Positions 54,342 through 64,000 of a stretch of DNA of 64,000 bases are shown here, in pieces (within the stretch, counting starts at the first letter, position 1; every line of letters starts with the position of its first letter). Below the pieces are notes generated by a model, which saw only the letters and a list, made by a program, of their open reading frames with translations, was not told where the DNA came from and did no database searches. Source of the stretch: Salipiger pentaromativorans. Its GTDB lineage: Bacteria > Pseudomonadota > Alphaproteobacteria > Rhodobacterales > Rhodobacteraceae. The DNA is taken from positions 259,015 through 323,014 of the forward strand of contig NZ_JAMDHK010000004.1 in NCBI RefSeq assembly GCF_024721115.1. The letters are read 5' to 3'. Made by a program: the position numbers and the translations under genes.

Positions 54342-55882
54342 TCGGGTTTCCAGCGCAGGAACTCGCCCGAGGCCGCGGCTTCGGGCGTTTCCGTCAGCAG
54401 CGCGTGGCGAAACGCCTTGCGGAACGCGTAGCGGGCGGGCAGCGAGGCCGGCTTGCAGGGCAGCGCTATGCGCGGCAGGGGCGAGCGCGGCGAGGCGGTG
54501 GTCGTGGTCAGAACCCCCAGGCAGCGCGTGTCCTCCGAGCCGGTCTCGTCGATCGGGAACCAGGGCTCCGGCACGAGGATTTCCACCCGTTCCACCGTGC
54601 GCCCCCGGCGCGAGGCGGGGCGGGGGATGCGCAGTTCGCCCCATTTGCAATAGGGCAGCTCGGTTTCGACCACCGCGCCCCAGGGCAGCCGCAGCCGGAC
54701 CAGCCGCGTGCCGTTTTCGACCGAGGGCTGGTTGGTCGCCAGCCAGACGCGCACCGTGTCGCCTTCGGCGGCCGCCCAGGTGACGGCGCGCCAGCCGGTC
54801 CAGCGGCACGGGCCGAAATGCGGCATGACCTCGAGCGGGAACAGACCGTTGGGAGGCAGCGCCGGCACATTGTAGCCATGGGCCACCGCCAGCCGCGTCT
54901 CGAAGCGGTGATATTGCGGCGTGCCGGGGGCCATGCGGTAGGAATGCGCGCCCTCGGGAATATGGGTGATGTAGAACGACAGCTCGTCGATCCCCAGCTC
55001 TTCCGCCAGGGCGATGGCCTCGGTGATCTCTTCCGGGTCGTCGGTCCAGCGGTGCACGAGATAGCGCCACACGATCTCGGGGCGCGCGGCCCCGGCGGCG
55101 CGGCGCGCCTCGGCCACCCGGCGCAGCCCCTTGAGCGCGGTCGCCAGCCGGCCGCGCACATGGTATTTCTCATAGCTTTCCTGCCGCATGCCGCTGATCG
55201 TGAAGACGATGTTGTCCAGCCCTGCCGCGACGAGCTTTTCCGCGCGCTGCCCGGCAAGCGGGATGCCGTTGGTGCTGGTGACGATCCGCACGTCGGGGCA
55301 GGCGGCGCGGATGTCGGCGACCATCTCGACCGCCTCGCGATGCAGGAACGGGTCGCCGTAGTTGAAGAAATAGACCTCTTCCAGAGCGGGGGCGGCTTCG
55401 GCGACGAGACGTTGCAGGGCGCCACGGTCAAGATCCTCGGAGTCGCGCGTGCGGATCTCGGCGGCGTTGTTGGGGATGCAGGCGGCGTTGGGGCAGCGCA
55501 GGTTGCAGCGAATGGTCGATTCCACGATCAGCGCGCGGGGCAGCGCGGGGCGGGGCGACGGCCTGTCCTCCGGCATCGGCTGATAGAGCTGGCACTCGGC
55601 GCAGCGTCGCCCCTGCGCCAGCCCTTGCTGTAGGCGGGTGAACTCCGGGTTGGCGAAGATTTCGGTCAGGCTCTGGTCGTTGACATTGCCGAAGCTGCGC
55701 AGCGAATGCGGATCGTCGAGCCCGCAGGTGACATTCCCGTCCGCCAAAATCGTCAGGCTGCCCTCGATCCAGGGGCAGCGGTAGCGGTTGCTGTCCGAAG
55801 GCAGCATGGACGCGCTCGGCGCGGTGTCACGCCGGTTGAGCTTTTGCTGCAATCCAGAAAGCCCGGCGGCACCATCCATCAT
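54323..55882 (-). CDS. Radical SAM protein with N-terminal SPASM-like segment
   Basis: 519 residues. The N-terminal cysteine-rich part (C36, C53, C94, C97; with LADGNVTCG and SLTEIFANPEF) looks like a SPASM/twitch domain, placed before the radical SAM barrel instead of after it. The cluster motif is CNLRCPNAAC (C126, C130, C135), CX3CX4C, where CX3CX2C is usual. YFFNYGDPFLH matches the GGEP-like second motif, and VTSTNGIPL the later strand. The C-terminal 150 residues are unlike known domains. It follows yejF on the same strand and could be in its operon. Function unknown. Confidence 0.78.
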   Translation of the reverse strand: MMDGAAGLSGLQQKLNRRDTAPSASMLPSDSNRYRCPWIEGSLTILADGNVTCGLDDPHSLRSFGNVNDQSLTEIFANPEFTRLQQGLAQGRRCAECQLYQPMPEDRPSPRPALPRALIVESTIRCNLRCPNAACIPNNAAEIRTRDSEDLDRGALQRLVAEAAPALEEVYFFNYGDPFLHREAVEMVADIRAACPDVRIVTSTNGIPLAGQRAEKLVAAGLDNIVFTISGMRQESYEKYHVRGRLATALKGLRRVAEARRAAGAARPEIVWRYLVHRWTDDPEEITEAIALAEELGIDELSFYITHIPEGAHSYRMAPGTPQYHRFETRLAVAHGYNVPALPPNGLFPLEVMPHFGPCRWTGWRAVTWAAAEGDTVRVWLATNQPSVENGTRLVRLRLPWGAVVETELPYCKWGELRIPRPASRRGRTVERVEILVPEPWFPIDETGSEDTRCLGVLTTTTASPRSPLPRIALPCKPASLPARYAFRKAFRHALLTETPEAAASGEFLRWKPDQIAEE

Positions 55883-55972
55883 GGGCTGTCTCCCAGATAC
55901 CCGAGGTCAAACACTGCGACATGGGAAACACGTCAAACCCCACCGCGAGTCCTCAACCTAACGCGGGGTCTG

Positions 55973-57565
55973 TCAGATGGCGATAGAGAAAGCTGCGGAA
56001 AACAGCTTTTGCGTGTATTCCGATTTCGGCGCCGCAAAGATCTCGGTGGCGTCGCCCATCTCGACCACATCGCCCTGTTTCATCACGATGACCTTGTGGC
56101 TCATGGCACGCACGACCTTGAGGTCGTGGCTGATGAACAGATAGGCCAGATCGTATTTGCGTTGCAGCTCGCGCAGCAGGTTCACGATCTGCACCTGAAC
56201 GGTCATGTCCAGCGCCGAGGTCGGTTCGTCCAGAACCACCAGCCGGGGCCGCAGCACCATGGCGCGCGCAATCGCGATGCGCTGGCGCTGCCCGCCCGAG
56301 AACTCGTGCGGGTAACGGTGCTTGGTCGCCGGGTCGAGCCCCACCTCGCGCATCACCTCCTCCACCGCCTGGGCTGTGGGTTTGCCATCGGGCGAGCCGT
56401 GCACGCCCAGCCCCTCGGCGATGATCTGTTCGCAGGTCATGCGCGGGGAGAGCGAGCCGAACGGATCCTGAAACACGATCTGCATTTCCGAGCGCAGCCG
56501 CCGCAACTGCCGCGTGGACCAGCCGCGCACATCCTGCCCGCGATAGGTGATGCCGCCCTCAGACCCGATGAGCCGCATCACCGCCAGCGCCAGCGTCGTC
56601 TTGCCCGAACCGCTCTCGCCCACGATGCCCACGGTTTCGCCCGCGCGCACGGCAAAGCTGGCGTCGTTCACCGCCTTCACATAGCCCACGGTCTTTTTCA
56701 GGAAGCCGCGCTGGATCGGGAACCAGATCTTGAGATTGTCGGCCCGCGCGATCTCTTCCGCCTGCGGTGCCACCGGGTCGGGCAGGCCGGTGCTTTCGGC
56801 CGAAATCAACATCTGGGTATATGCGTGCTGCGGGTTGCCGAAGATCTCGGCGGTTTTGCCCTGTTCGACGATCTCGCCGTTTTTCATCACGCAGACCCGG
56901 TCGGCGAATTTGCGCACGATGTTCAGGTCATGGGTGATGAACAGCAGGCTCATATCCTCGGATTGCTTCAGCTCGGCCAGCAGCTCGAGGATTTGCGCCT
57001 GAATCGTCACGTCGAGCGCGGTGGTGGGTTCGTCGGCGATCAGCAGATCGGGCCCGTTGGCGAGGGCCATGGCGATCATCACCCGCTGCCGCTGCCCGCC
57101 GGACAACTGGTGCGGATAGGCCGACAGGCGGCTTTCGGGATCGCGGATGCCCACCTTGGTCAGCAGATCCACGATCCGGGCGCGGGCCTTGTCGCCGGTC
57201 AGCCCCTGGTGCAGCGCAATGCTTTCGCCAAGCTGCTTTTCGAGCGTGTGCAGCGGGTTGAGCGAGGTCATCGGCTCCTGAAAGATGAAGCTGATGTCAT
57301 TGCCCCGCACCTGGCGTAGCAGCTTGTCGGGCGCGCCGATCATCTCCCTCCCTTTATAGAGGACAGAGCCCTCGACCCGCGCGGCATCGCCCAGCAGCGA
57401 GACGGTGGAGAGCGCGGTCACGGATTTGCCCGAGCCGCTTTCGCCCACCAGCGCCAGCGTCTCGCCTTTTTCGAGGGTGAAGCTCACGCCTTTGACGGCA
57501 CGGCTCAGCTTGCCGTCCTGGGAAAAGCTGACGGCGAGGTTTTTGACCTCCAGAAGCGCAGTCAT
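55973..57565 (-). CDS. yejF: Duplicated ABC transporter ATPase, YejF family
   Basis: 530 residues, two ATPase domains in one chain. The first: Walker [13 protein letters not shown], signature [12 protein letters not shown], Walker [13 protein letters not shown]. The second: [36 protein letters not shown]. Each is of the oligopeptide-importer type (OppD/OppF). The start at 57565 overlaps yejE by 4 nt. It powers uptake of peptides, including microcin C-like compounds in enteric relatives. Confidence 0.92.
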   Translation of the reverse strand: MTALLEVKNLAVSFSQDGKLSRAVKGVSFTLEKGETLALVGESGSGKSVTALSTVSLLGDAARVEGSVLYKGREMIGAPDKLLRQVRGNDISFIFQEPMTSLNPLHTLEKQLGESIALHQGLTGDKARARIVDLLTKVGIRDPESRLSAYPHQLSGGQRQRVMIAMALANGPDLLIADEPTTALDVTIQAQILELLAELKQSEDMSLLFITHDLNIVRKFADRVCVMKNGEIVEQGKTAEIFGNPQHAYTQMLISAESTGLPDPVAPQAEEIARADNLKIWFPIQRGFLKKTVGYVKAVNDASFAVRAGETVGIVGESGSGKTTLALAVMRLIGSEGGITYRGQDVRGWSTRQLRRLRSEMQIVFQDPFGSLSPRMTCEQIIAEGLGVHGSPDGKPTAQAVEEVMREVGLDPATKHRYPHEFSGGQRQRIAIARAMVLRPRLVVLDEPTSALDMTVQVQIVNLLRELQRKYDLAYLFISHDLKVVRAMSHKVIVMKQGDVVEMGDATEIFAAPKSEYTQKLFSAAFSIAI

Positions 57566-58782
57566 GAGAAGGTCTTTCTCGGGTCGAAGGCATCGCGCAC
57601 GCCTTCGAAGATGAAGACCAGCAGGGAGAGCATCAGCGCGAAGACGGTGAAGGCGGTGAAGGCGAGCCAGGGGGCTTGCAGGTTCTGCTTGGCCTGAAGC
57701 GTCAGCTCCCCCAGCGACGGCGCCGAGGAGGGCAGGCCGAAGCCGAGGAAGTCGAGCCCGGCCAGCGTCGAGATCGTGCCGGTGACGATGAAGGGCAGCA
57801 TGGTCAGCGTGGCCACCATGGCGTTGGGCAGCATGTGGCGGAACATGATCGTCATGTTCGACACACCCAGCGCCTTGGCCGCGCGCACATATTCGAGGTT
57901 GCGCGCGCGCAGGAACTCGGCCCGCACCACACCGACAAGCGCGGTCCAGCCGAAGAGCACGGTGAGGATCACCAGCAGCCAGAAGCTGCGCCCGAGGATC
58001 GCGAAGAGGATGATGATCACGTAAAGCGAGGGCGTGGCCGACCAGATCTCGATCACCCGCTGGAAGATGAGGTCGAGCCAGCCGCCGAAATAGCCTTGGA
58101 GCGCGCCGGCGACGACGCCGATGAGCGAGGCGCAGACCGTCACGATCAGAGTGAAGAGGATCGACAGGCGGAAGCCGTAGATGACCCGCGCGGCCACGTC
58201 GCGCTTGGTGTCGTCGGTGCCGAGCCAGTTCTGCGCGTTGGGGGGCAGGGGGGCGGCGCCGGGGCGGTCGACGGGCGTGTTGAAGCTGTAGGGGATGAGC
58301 GGCCAGACCATCCATCCCTTCCGGAAATCGCCCTCGAGAACCATGCCCTGGTCGACCGCTTCCATCAGCCCGTCGGGATCGTCGAAACAGGTCTCGAGCC
58401 CGCCGGTGCGGATCAGGCATTGCACCTCGGGGTCGCGATAGACCGCCTCGGTGCGGAAATCGCCGCCGAAGGCCGTTTCCGGGTAGAACTGGAAGATCGG
58501 CATGCGCAGCTCGCCGCGATAGCTGACTAGGATCGGTTTGTCGTTGGCGATGAATTCGGCAAAGAGCGAGGCGACAAAGAGGATCAGGAAGATCACCAGC
58601 GACCAGAAGGCGCGGCCGTTGCGGCGGAAGTTGCGCCAGCGGCGCCGGTTCAGCGGCGAGAGCGCGAAGCGGCCGGGTTTCGGCTGGGGCTCGACGGAGA
58701 TTCCCGGCTCGGGCTGGGGGCGGATGCCTCCTCCGCCCTCGCGGCCGTCATCGGTGCGGTAGGGATCGGGCTCGTAGCTCAT
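57562..58782 (-). CDS. yejE: Peptide ABC transporter permease, YejE family
   Basis: 406 residues, long for a permease because of an N-terminal cytoplasmic extension (SPLNRRRWRNFRRNGRAFWS) and a large periplasmic loop. The EAA loop region contains GVVRAEFLRARNLEYVRAAKALG. The family layout is that of YejE/OppC proteins. It is 1 nt from the yejB stop. Confidence 0.92.
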   Translation of the reverse strand: MSYEPDPYRTDDGREGGGGIRPQPEPGISVEPQPKPGRFALSPLNRRRWRNFRRNGRAFWSLVIFLILFVASLFAEFIANDKPILVSYRGELRMPIFQFYPETAFGGDFRTEAVYRDPEVQCLIRTGGLETCFDDPDGLMEAVDQGMVLEGDFRKGWMVWPLIPYSFNTPVDRPGAAPLPPNAQNWLGTDDTKRDVAARVIYGFRLSILFTLIVTVCASLIGVVAGALQGYFGGWLDLIFQRVIEIWSATPSLYVIIILFAILGRSFWLLVILTVLFGWTALVGVVRAEFLRARNLEYVRAAKALGVSNMTIMFRHMLPNAMVATLTMLPFIVTGTISTLAGLDFLGFGLPSSAPSLGELTLQAKQNLQAPWLAFTAFTVFALMLSLLVFIFEGVRDAFDPRKTFS

Positions 58783-58783
58783 C

Positions 58784-59866
58784 TCAGCCCTCCCGCTTTT
58801 CGAAGTCGATGCGCGGATCGACGATCACATACATCAGATCCGAGAGGATTCCGACCACCAGCCCGATCAGCCCGAAGATGAAGAGCGTGCCGAAGATCAC
58901 CGGGTAATCGCGCGCCACCGCCGCCTCGAAGCCGAGCCGCCCAAGACCGTCGAGCGAGAAGATCGTCTCGATGATCAGCGAGCCCGAGAAGAACACGCCG
59001 ATGAACACCGCCGGAAAGCCCGCGATGACGATCAGCATGGCATTGCGGAAGACATGGCCGTAAAGCACCCGCCGTTCGGTCAGCCCCTTGGCGCGGGCGG
59101 TCATGACGTAGTGTTTCTTGATCTCGTCGAGAAAGCTGTTCTTGGTCAGCAGCGTCAGCGTGGCGAAGGCTGCGATGGTCGAGGCGACCACCGGCAGTGT
59201 GATATGCCAGAAATAGTCGGCGATCTTCATGGGCCAGCTCAGGCTGTCCCAATTGTCAGAGGTGAGCCCCCGCAGCGGGAAGATCTGCCAGTAGGAGCCG
59301 CCCGCAAACAGTACAAGCAGCAGGATGGCGAAGAGGAAGCCGGGGATGGCATAGGCCACGATGATGGCTCCGCTCGTCCAGGTGTCGAAGGCGCTGCCAT
59401 CCTTCACCGCCTTGCGGATGCCCAGCGGGATCGAGACGATATAGGCGATCAGCGTCGACCAGAGCCCCAGCGAGATCGACACCGGCATCTTCTCGAGCAC
59501 CAGGTCGATGACCGAGATCGAGCGGAAATAGCTCTCGCCGAAATCGAGCCGCATGTAATTCCACAGCATTCCGAAGAAGCGTTCGACCGGCGGCTTGTCG
59601 AAGCCGAATTCCTTTTCCAGCTCGGCGATGAAATCCGGCGGCAGCCCGCGCGCGCCGGCATAGTCGTCGGACCCGCCGCCGCCCGAGGCAACCTCGCCGC
59701 CGCCGCCCGCAAAGCCCTCGAACACATCGCCCTGACCCTGCATCTGGGCGATGATCTGCTCGATGGGACCGCCGGGGACAAATTGCACCAGGGTGAAGTT
59801 GATGATCATGATCCCCAGCAGCGTGGGAATGATGAGCAGCAGTCGTCTTAGGATATAGGCGCCCAT
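58784..59866 (-). CDS. yejB: Peptide ABC transporter permease, YejB family
   Basis: 360 residues, with the N-terminal segment [20 protein letters not shown] of the OppB/YejB family, five further helices and an EAA loop containing [22 protein letters not shown] long polar insert ([15 protein letters not shown]) sits in the first periplasmic loop, as in YejB proteins. It lies 7 nt after the yejA stop. Confidence 0.92.
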   Translation of the reverse strand: MGAYILRRLLLIIPTLLGIMIINFTLVQFVPGGPIEQIIAQMQGQGDVFEGFAGGGGEVASGGGGSDDYAGARGLPPDFIAELEKEFGFDKPPVERFFGMLWNYMRLDFGESYFRSISVIDLVLEKMPVSISLGLWSTLIAYIVSIPLGIRKAVKDGSAFDTWTSGAIIVAYAIPGFLFAILLLVLFAGGSYWQIFPLRGLTSDNWDSLSWPMKIADYFWHITLPVVASTIAAFATLTLLTKNSFLDEIKKHYVMTARAKGLTERRVLYGHVFRNAMLIVIAGFPAVFIGVFFSGSLIIETIFSLDGLGRLGFEAAVARDYPVIFGTLFIFGLIGLVVGILSDLMYVIVDPRIDFEKREG

Positions 59867-59873
59867 GGCCGGC

Positions 59874-61766
59874 TTACAGCGCTCCTTCGGCGCGCAGCTT
59901 GGCGGCCTTGTCCTCGTTCCACCACCACAGCGACATCACCCCCAGCCCATAGGGCGGCGGGGTGTCGGTATAGGGCCGATCGTAGAGGTCGAGATAGGCG
60001 ATGTTGTGCACGCCCTTGTACCATTGCGGCGCCCAGATATGCATCGCCCGCAGCACCCGGTCGAGCGCGTGAACGGCGGTGGTCAGCTCTTCGCGGCTCT
60101 TGGCATCGGCGATGACGCGGATCAGCGTATCGACCCCTTCGTTCTTCAGCCCTGCCACATTGGCCGAGCCCGGCACATCCGCGGTTTCGGAGCCGAAGAC
60201 CGAGCGCAGCTCGTCGCCCGGTGTCTGGCTCATGGCGAAGCGCTGGGTGACGATGTCGTATTCGAAATTCTTCTCGCGCTCCTGCGCCTCGGCGGCATCG
60301 ACCCGGTTGGCCTTGGCCTCGATGCCAAGCCGTTTGAGATTCTCGATATAGGGGTTGATGATCCGCTCGAAGCTGGGGCTGTCGTTCAGCACCTCGATGG
60401 TCAGCCGCGCGCCGTCCTTGTAGCGGAACCCGTCGTCGCCGACCTCCCAGCCGGCATCGGACAGCAGCCGCCCGGCCTGGCGCAGCGTGCGGCGGTCGGC
60501 CAGCTCGGTCGCGCTGGAGGTGGCGGGCACAAAGGCCGGTTCGGTGAAGACCGTCTCGGGGATATAGGCGCGGATCGGTTCCAGCAGCGCCAGCTCCGCC
60601 TCCGAGGGCATCCCTTCGGCCTGAAGCGTGGGGGAGTTCTCCCAGAAGCTATCGGTGCGCTCGTAGAGCCCGTAGAACAGGCTCTCGTTCGACCATTCGA
60701 AGTTGAAGGCCATGCCGATGGCCTCACGCACGCGGGGATCCTGAAACTTCTCGCGGCGCATGTTGTAAAAGAACCCCTGGGTGCCGGCGGGGCGCCCGTC
60801 GGGCAGGTCTTCGACCTTCACATGGCCTTCGGCGATGGCGGGGAAATCGTAGCCCGTCGCCCAGAGCTTGGAGAGAAACTCCTCGCGATAGGTATAGGCG
60901 CCGCCCTTGAAGGCTTCGAAGGCGGTGGTGTAATCGGCGAAATACTCCACCCGCAGCACGTCGAAATTGTTCGACCCGATGCTGACCGGCAGATCCTTGG
61001 CCCAGTAATCCTCGCGCCGCTTGTAGGCGACCGACCGGCCCGGATCGACGCTCAGCAACTCATAGGGGCCCGAGCCCATCGGCGGTTCCAGGCTGCTTTC
61101 GGCGAAATCGCGGGTCTCGTAATAGGCCTTGGAAAAGATCGGCAGGCCACCGGCGGTCATCAGCAGCTCGCGCAGCGGGCCATCCGGGTTGAAGGTGAAT
61201 TTCACCGTATGTGCGTCCAACGCCTCGGCCTTGAGGATGTCCTTGAACTGCACCTTGAAACTGGGCAGACCCTTTTCCACCAGGATCTCGAAGGAAAACA
61301 CCACATCCTCGGCGGTGAGCGGCGTGCCGTCCCGGAACATCGCCTCGGGCCGCATGTGGAAGGTGATCCATTCGCGGCTTTCGGGGTATTCGACGCTTTC
61401 GGCGACCAGCCCGTACATGGTGTCGGGTTCGTCCAGTGTGCCGGTCAGCAGGCTGTCGTAGAAGACCGAGGACATCGAGGCCGCGTTGCCCTTGAGGATA
61501 TAGGGGGTGAGGCTGTCGAAGGTGCCGAAGGCCCAGGTCGACATCTCGCCGCCCTTGGGGGCGTCGGGGTTCACATAGTCGAAATAGGGAAAGTCCGGCG
61601 GGTATTTGAGCTCGCCGAAGGACGAGACGCCATGCGCTGTGAGGATCTTGTCGCCGTCCTGGGCGAATGCCGCGGGGGCCGCGAGCGCGAGGCCCAGGGC
61701 AAGAGCGGCGGTGCCGAAGAGGCGGGCGGGTCGGAAGCTGGCGGCGCGGGACGTCGTCCGGTTCAT
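59874..61766 (-). CDS. yejA: Peptide ABC transporter substrate-binding protein, YejA family
   Basis: 630 residues. A signal peptide ([20 protein letters not shown]) is preceded by a twin-arginine-free basic stretch. The start at 61766 (ATG; GGGAGA upstream) is chosen over the longer frame, which lacks a signal-like N-terminus. SBP_bac_5 marks: [47 protein letters not shown]. The first gene of the yejABEF operon; it captures peptides in the periplasm. Confidence 0.93.
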   Translation of the reverse strand: MNRTTSRAASFRPARLFGTAALALGLALAAPAAFAQDGDKILTAHGVSSFGELKYPPDFPYFDYVNPDAPKGGEMSTWAFGTFDSLTPYILKGNAASMSSVFYDSLLTGTLDEPDTMYGLVAESVEYPESREWITFHMRPEAMFRDGTPLTAEDVVFSFEILVEKGLPSFKVQFKDILKAEALDAHTVKFTFNPDGPLRELLMTAGGLPIFSKAYYETRDFAESSLEPPMGSGPYELLSVDPGRSVAYKRREDYWAKDLPVSIGSNNFDVLRVEYFADYTTAFEAFKGGAYTYREEFLSKLWATGYDFPAIAEGHVKVEDLPDGRPAGTQGFFYNMRREKFQDPRVREAIGMAFNFEWSNESLFYGLYERTDSFWENSPTLQAEGMPSEAELALLEPIRAYIPETVFTEPAFVPATSSATELADRRTLRQAGRLLSDAGWEVGDDGFRYKDGARLTIEVLNDSPSFERIINPYIENLKRLGIEAKANRVDAAEAQEREKNFEYDIVTQRFAMSQTPGDELRSVFGSETADVPGSANVAGLKNEGVDTLIRVIADAKSREELTTAVHALDRVLRAMHIWAPQWYKGVHNIAYLDLYDRPYTDTPPPYGLGVMSLWWWNEDKAAKLRAEGAL

Positions 61767-61905
61767 ATGGTCTCCCCTGAATGGCGGCCTTTGGGTCTCT
61801 GCCGTTTGCGTTAAGCTAAGAGCGCGGAGCGTCCACATTCAAGCGATGTTTGCTAGAGTTTACGTGAACGTGCGCGATTGTGCCTTGTGCCGGGGCGCCG
61901 GAATC

Positions 61906-61937
61906 GAAAAGGGCCACGGTTTGCCGCGGCCCTTTCG
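61906..61937 (-). terminator. Terminator of the cytochrome c gene
   Basis: AAAGGGCC-A-CGG with CCG-C-GGCCCTTT (one mismatch) around TTTG, 22 nt beyond the stop. On the gene's strand the stem ends in a short T tract (TTTTCG). Confidence 0.65.
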
Positions 61938-61958
61938 TATACGAGGCGGTACGCCGGA

Positions 61959-62474
61959 TCAGCCGCCGAGGCTGTCCAGATAGGCGATCAGGTTCACGCG
62001 GTCGGCGGGTTTCTTCAGGCCGGCGAAGCTCATGATCGTGCCCGGGGCCGCACCCTTGGGGTTTTCCAGGAAGTGGAAGAGGTTTTCCGGGGTCCAGGTG
62101 TCGCCGACCTGCAGCAGCGCGCCGGAATAGCCGAAGCCGTCCACCGCGTCGATGGCGCGGCCAACCACGCCGTCCAGATGCGGACCGGTGGCGTTCGAAC
62201 CGTCGATCTTGTGGCAGGCGCGGCACTTGCCGAACACCTTCTCGCCCTTCGCGGCATCGGCGGAGGCCATCAGCGTGGCGAAATCCATCGGCGCTTCTTC
62301 TTCTGCCGCGCCGCCGTCGCCGCCGGTGTCGATCACGTAAGAGGCAACCTGTTCGCCGCCATGTCCGCCACCCATGCTGTAAAGCGAGGTGCCGACCCAG
62401 TTGCCGAGCAGGAAAATCAGGAGAGCGCCGCAAACGCCGCCCACCGCCTTGGTAATCGTCATCGTGTCAAGCAT
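61959..62474 (-). CDS. Membrane-anchored c-type cytochrome, CycM/c552-like
   Basis: 171 residues. An uncleaved N-terminal helix (AVGGVCGALLIFLLGNWVG) anchors a class I cytochrome c with heme motif CRACH and axial Met in the IMSFAGLKK segment. Anchored cytochromes of this kind carry electrons from the bc1 complex to terminal oxidases. The ATG at 62474 gives the natural start. It is divergent from pheA. Confidence 0.89.
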   Translation of the reverse strand: MLDTMTITKAVGGVCGALLIFLLGNWVGTSLYSMGGGHGGEQVASYVIDTGGDGGAAEEEAPMDFATLMASADAAKGEKVFGKCRACHKIDGSNATGPHLDGVVGRAIDAVDGFGYSGALLQVGDTWTPENLFHFLENPKGAAPGTIMSFAGLKKPADRVNLIAYLDSLGG

Positions 62475-62601
62475 GTGTCGCGTGTCCCAAAGATGTCCGT
62501 CGCGCGGGTGTCTACGGCTTCCCTTGCCGTCTGGCAAGGTATAGAAGCCGCGACCAACCGCGCGCAAGGGTTCTTGCGGCGAAAATGAAACGGAAGAGAC
62601 C

Positions 62602-63435
62602 ATGACCAACCGCATCGCTTTCCAGGGGGAACCAGGGGCTTACTCGCATCAGGCATGCCGCGAGGCGCGTCCCGACATGGAGGCGCTGCCCTGTCACACT
62701 TTCGAAGATGTGATCGCCGCGGTGCGCTCGGGCGAGGCGCGGCTGGCCATGCTGCCGGTGGAAAACACCACCTATGGCCGGGTTGCCGACATTCACCGCC
62801 TGCTGCCCGCAAGCGGGCTGAAAATTCTCGATGAGGCCTTTGTCCGGGTGCATATCAGCCTGATGGCGCTGCCGGGCGTGAAGCTGGAAGAGCTGGAGAA
62901 GGTGCGCGCGCATCTGGTGCTGATTCCCCAGGCGGCGAGCTTTCTGTCGCAATACGGCATCATCGGCGAGGCGGCGGCGGACAGCGCCGGCGCGGCGGCG
63001 GAGCTGGCGGCGGAGCAGACGCGCGAGATCGGGGTTCTGGCATCCGATCTTGCCGCCGAGACCTACGGGCTCGAAATCCTGGCCCAGCATATCGAGGATC
63101 ACGCGCATAACACCACGCGCTTCCTGATCATGGGGGAAGAGGCCGATTTCTCGCGCCGGGGCGATCATGGCATGATGACCACCTTCATTTTTCAGGTGCG
63201 CAACATTCCGGCCGCGCTTTACAAGGCGATGGGCGGCTTCGCGACCAATGGCGTGAACATGACCAAGCTGGAAAGCTATATGGCCGACGGCTCGTTCACC
63301 GCGACGCAGTTCTATGCGGATATCGAGGGGCATCCCGACGATCCGGCGGTGCGGCGCGCGCTGGAGGAGCTGGACTACTTCACCGAGAAACTCGAAATCC
63401 TGGGGGTCTATCCGCGCGATCCGCGGCGCGACTGA
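62602..63435 (+). CDS. pheA: Prephenate dehydratase
   Basis: 277 residues, a monofunctional enzyme (no chorismate mutase part). It makes phenylpyruvate from prephenate. FQGEPGAYSHQA starts the dehydratase domain, the catalytic TTRF motif is in HNTTRFLIMG, and the C-terminal ACT domain contains GGFATNGVNMTKLESY, the phenylalanine feedback site. GAAGAGACC precedes the ATG. Confidence 0.95.
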   Translation: MTNRIAFQGEPGAYSHQACREARPDMEALPCHTFEDVIAAVRSGEARLAMLPVENTTYGRVADIHRLLPASGLKILDEAFVRVHISLMALPGVKLEELEKVRAHLVLIPQAASFLSQYGIIGEAAADSAGAAAELAAEQTREIGVLASDLAAETYGLEILAQHIEDHAHNTTRFLIMGEEADFSRRGDHGMMTTFIFQVRNIPAALYKAMGGFATNGVNMTKLESYMADGSFTATQFYADIEGHPDDPAVRRALEELDYFTEKLEILGVYPRDPRRD

Positions 63436-63457
63436 TCCCGGGCGAAGGGGGCTGAAG

Positions 63458-63952
63458 ATGCACGACACGGAGATTCTCGCACGGGTGCGGGCCACCGGGG
63501 CGCGGCGGGTGATCGGCGTGGGCACGCTGGGGCTGCTCGGGGCGCTGCTGCTTTGGCTCGCGGTGGCCGAACCGCCCGCGACGGTGCTTTGGCAGGGGTT
63601 CCTGATTCTGCTGGGGGCGGCGGCGCTCTGGCTGGCGCAGGTCATGTGGCGCTCGACCGGGCGCGAGCTGCTGCTGACGGAAGAGGCGCTTTGCGACAGC
63701 ACGGGCGCGGTACTGGCGCGGATCGACGAGATCGCCCGGGTCGACCGTTCGATGTTCGCGATGAAGCCCTCGAACGGTTTTCTCATCCAGCTCCGGACGC
63801 CGGGCACCGCAGCCTGGCAGCCGGGGCTCTGGTGGCGCCTCGGGCGCCGGGTGGCCGTGGGCGGGGTGACCGCCGGCCGCGATACCAAGCCGTTGGCCGA
63901 TGCGTTGTCGCTGCTGGTCGCCCGGCGCGACGGGGCCCTGCCGCCGCAGTGA
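63458..63952 (+). CDS. Small membrane protein with two predicted helices
   Basis: 164 residues. Two hydrophobic segments (VIGVGTLGLLGALLLWLAVA and GFLILLGAAALWLAQVM) are followed by a soluble domain with ELLLTEEALCDSTGAVLARI and VDRSMFAMKPSNGFLI, a pattern of short PH-like or YdbT-type domains. The start at 63458 lies 22 nt after the pheA stop; GAAGGGGG is upstream. Family name not certain; the two genes may be co-transcribed. Confidence 0.7.
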   Translation: MHDTEILARVRATGARRVIGVGTLGLLGALLLWLAVAEPPATVLWQGFLILLGAAALWLAQVMWRSTGRELLLTEEALCDSTGAVLARIDEIARVDRSMFAMKPSNGFLIQLRTPGTAAWQPGLWWRLGRRVAVGGVTAGRDTKPLADALSLLVARRDGALPPQ

Positions 63953-64000
63953 CGGCAAGGCGCTGAAAACCGAACCGGGCGCGCCTTAGGCGCGGCCGGT

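Overview
The window is a GC-rich stretch of a bacterial chromosome, with genes packed on both strands. Several traits together point to an alphaproteobacterium of the Rhodobacteraceae (Roseobacter group): an ethylmalonyl-CoA pathway pair (crotonyl-CoA carboxylase/reductase beside ethylmalonyl-CoA mutase), a ccoNOQP plus ccoGHIS cbb3 oxidase region next to an fnrL/hemN pair, an HvrA/Spb-type H-NS protein, a compact luxR-luxI pair, and an ornithine decarboxylase preceded by a structured leader. I see no rRNA or tRNA gene, no insertion sequence, no prophage and no CRISPR array. The species cannot be fixed from sequence alone.

Layout. 1-3.6 kb: sdhD (cut by the left edge), sdhA, two tandem paralogous small lipoproteins, sdhB, terminator. 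3.6-5.9 kb: two very small genes and a PLP ornithine decarboxylase behind a speF-like leader. 6.2-10.7 kb: a complete branched-chain amino acid type ABC importer (substrate-binding protein, two permeases, two ATPases). 11.1-13.5 kb: a large protein with three LamG-like repeats, TDP-repeat linkers and a C-terminal PIG-L deacetylase domain. 13.6-17.8 kb: a DUF1989 protein, an SHMT-like PLP enzyme with a divergent LysR regulator, deoD and an H-NS-like gene. 17.9-21.6 kb: ecm and ccr, divergent. 21.7-25.5 kb: a small open frame overlapping luxR, luxI, a RecD-like helicase and a hotdog thioesterase. 25.5-32.0 kb: the cell-shape operon mreB-mreC-mreD-mrdA-rodA with a trailing 2-hydroxyacid dehydrogenase. 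32.2-40.9 kb: ordinary metabolic and transport genes (lipase, ytoQ, GST, mscL, CDF transporter, DsbD-N-like protein, yqgE, ald with a divergent aldR, GMC oxidoreductase). 41.0-54.3 kb: microaerobic respiration (ccoS, ccoI, ccoH, ccoG; a LysR gene; ccoP, ccoQ, ccoO, ccoN; universal stress protein; MarR; fnrL; hemN). 54.3-61.8 kb: a radical SAM/SPASM protein downstream of a yejABEF-type peptide importer. 61.9-64.0 kb: a membrane-anchored cytochrome c, prephenate dehydratase and a small membrane protein.

How it works together. The 41-54 kb block is a coherent low-oxygen regulon. FnrL is encoded here, and TTGAt/c-N4-a/gTCAA boxes stand upstream of ccoG, ccoN, the universal stress protein and between fnrL and hemN. 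Succinate dehydrogenase and a membrane-anchored cytochrome c elsewhere in the window feed the same respiratory chain. The luxR-luxI region carries a 19-bp element that resembles itself in front of both transcription units, and a hairpin that buries the luxI ribosome binding site. The least conventional proteins are the LamG3-PIG-L protein, the radical SAM protein with an N-terminal SPASM-like segment and a CX3CX4C cluster motif, and the SHMT-like/DUF1989/LysR unit. None of these is proven to be a new system.
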